From: Candidatus Njordarchaeum guaymasense
Lineage (GTDB): Archaea; Asgardarchaeota; Njordarchaeia; Njordarchaeales; Njordarchaeaceae
DNA: 6,397 nucleotides
Direction of reading: 5' to 3'
Assembly (NCBI GenBank): GCA_030587605.1
Contig: JAUQYT010000138.1
Location: 1-6,397, forward strand
Shown: piece by piece, positions 6,023 through 6,397 of the stretch
Numbering within the stretch: position 1 is the stretch's first letter
Layout of the letters: each line of letters begins with the position of its first letter
Program-made: the position numbers and the translations under genes
The notes under the pieces: model-generated
Told to the model about the DNA's origin: nothing
What the model saw: the letters and a program-made list of their open reading frames with translations, nothing else
The model's database searches: none

Positions 6023-6030
6023 TATTAAAT
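6023..6030 (-). promoter_or_regulatory. Candidate TATA box of the tautomerase gene
   Basis: ATTTAATA on the minus strand lies about 40 bases before the ATG at 5987, giving a predicted start near 6002 and a leader of about 14 bases with the GAGGTGA site. A second AT-rich box (6005-6012) is too close to the start to be the TATA box. Confidence 0.45.
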
Positions 6031-6283
6031 CAATCCGTCTTTTAGAATTTCCCTTGGTGCCCATTGTCGCAGAAGAATGGAGAAATATCATGAGGGCCCA
6101 ATCAGCGAGTCTAACCATCATGGCGACAGATACAATGCTTTCATAGCTCTCCGAAGAATTAGTACTGCAGGAAAAGGAGTGGGTGGAGACTGTTTTGGAT
6201 ACATTTTTGTTTTCAGGTAACCTTCTTGATGTACCTTCTTGTAGACAAACGACTCTGGCCAATGAAGAATCATGGGGAAAGAA

Positions 6284-6298
6284 GGTTCTGGGAGAACC
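6284..6298. other. Short perfect hairpin next to repeat copy 3
   Basis: GGTTCT and AGAACC flank a three-base GGG loop, giving a six-base stem that abuts the end of repeat copy 3. No T run follows on either strand, so it is not an obvious terminator. Confidence 0.4.
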
Positions 6299-6299
6299 G

Positions 6300-6359
6300 G
6301 ACTCAAATACAAGCGCGTATTGAAGCCTTTCGGTGCCGTTACCATTTTTCATTTGCCCA
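6300..6359 (-). repeat. Dispersed dyad element, copy 3 (most diverged)
   Basis: The minus-strand core (6333-6300) is CCGAAAG, half-site GGCTTCAATA, 8 variable bases (CGCGCTTG), then TATTTGAGTC, with the same 17-base spacing as copies 1 and 2. The first half-site has drifted, so the 7-base stem of the other copies is lost, although CAATAC/GTATTTG can pair with one bulge and an outer ACCG/CGGT stem is possible. The distal GGCAGTTTCT block is only partly kept (GGGCAAATGA). It lies about 310 bases upstream of the tautomerase gene on the same strand. Confidence 0.6.
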
Positions 6360-6397
6360 GAGCTAGAAGATCTTAATAAAGGTATATGACATAATGG

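Larger units (their letters stand above)
6031..6397. other. Right-end intergenic region, no gene recognised
   Basis: Minus-strand frames of 75 and 119 codons overlap here and pass through repeat copy 3; their compositions (many Ser, Pro, Arg; no family pattern) argue against them. The region holds repeat copy 3 (6300-6359) and a short perfect hairpin (6284-6298). On the plus strand the last 30 bases contain AATAAAGGTATATGAC and an ATG at 6394, which could be a promoter and start of a gene beyond the window, but this cannot be judged. Confidence 0.5.

Noticed and set aside
1222..6026. CTTGCAACGTATT shared between the tldD coding region near 1220 and the tautomerase promoter region near 6020
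   Set aside because: It is a 13-base match between unrelated contexts, near chance expectation, without extended similarity.
5993..6352. Long minus-strand frames near the right end
   Set aside because: They overlap each other in different frames, run through repeat copy 3 and the tautomerase promoter, and have no recognisable protein pattern.

Overview
The window looks archaeal. Several genes have AT-rich, TATA-like boxes about 35 to 45 bases upstream of their start codons, and Shine-Dalgarno sequences of the GGAGG/GAGGTGA type lie close to the starts. GTG and TTG start codons are used. The families present (a TldD/TldE pair, a RelB/RelE-type toxin-antitoxin pair, a VapB-like antitoxin, a short-chain flavodoxin and a stand-alone 4-oxalocrotonate tautomerase) are common in mesophilic to moderately thermophilic archaea. 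The protein style suggests a Bathyarchaeia-like or related lineage, but there is no marker gene here to place it.

Layout. Bases 1-2572 hold a minus-strand tldD-tldE operon. The two genes overlap by ATGA, and tldE runs off the left edge. Bases 2573-3013 contain no convincing gene but carry the first copy of a dispersed repeat. Bases 3014-3641 form a compact toxin-antitoxin cluster: a plus-strand VapB-like antitoxin with no intact toxin, facing tail-to-tail a minus-strand relB-relE pair whose toxin starts at TTG inside the antitoxin gene. A second repeat copy lies upstream of relB. Bases 3890-4690 encode an alpha/beta hydrolase (minus strand, GTG start, clear TATA box). Bases 4691-5129 are a partly AT-rich divergent intergenic region. 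Bases 5130-5603 encode a flavodoxin (plus). Bases 5784-5987 encode a small tautomerase (minus). The remaining 400 bases are non-coding apart from the third repeat copy.

How it fits together. Apart from the tldDE operon and the relBE pair the genes look like independent, short transcription units. The most unusual feature is a 34-base element present three times (2862-2895, 3777-3810, 6300-6333). All copies have the same orientation and an identical internal spacing: a CCGAAAG box like an archaeal BRE, then two inverted 10-base half-sites separated by 8 variable bases. Each copy lies upstream of a minus-strand gene or operon. It could be a shared promoter/operator, a small structured RNA, or a MITE-like repeat. 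A second point of interest is the proximity of the TldD/TldE protease, a family linked to antitoxin turnover in bacteria, to an unpaired antitoxin and a toxin-antitoxin pair.
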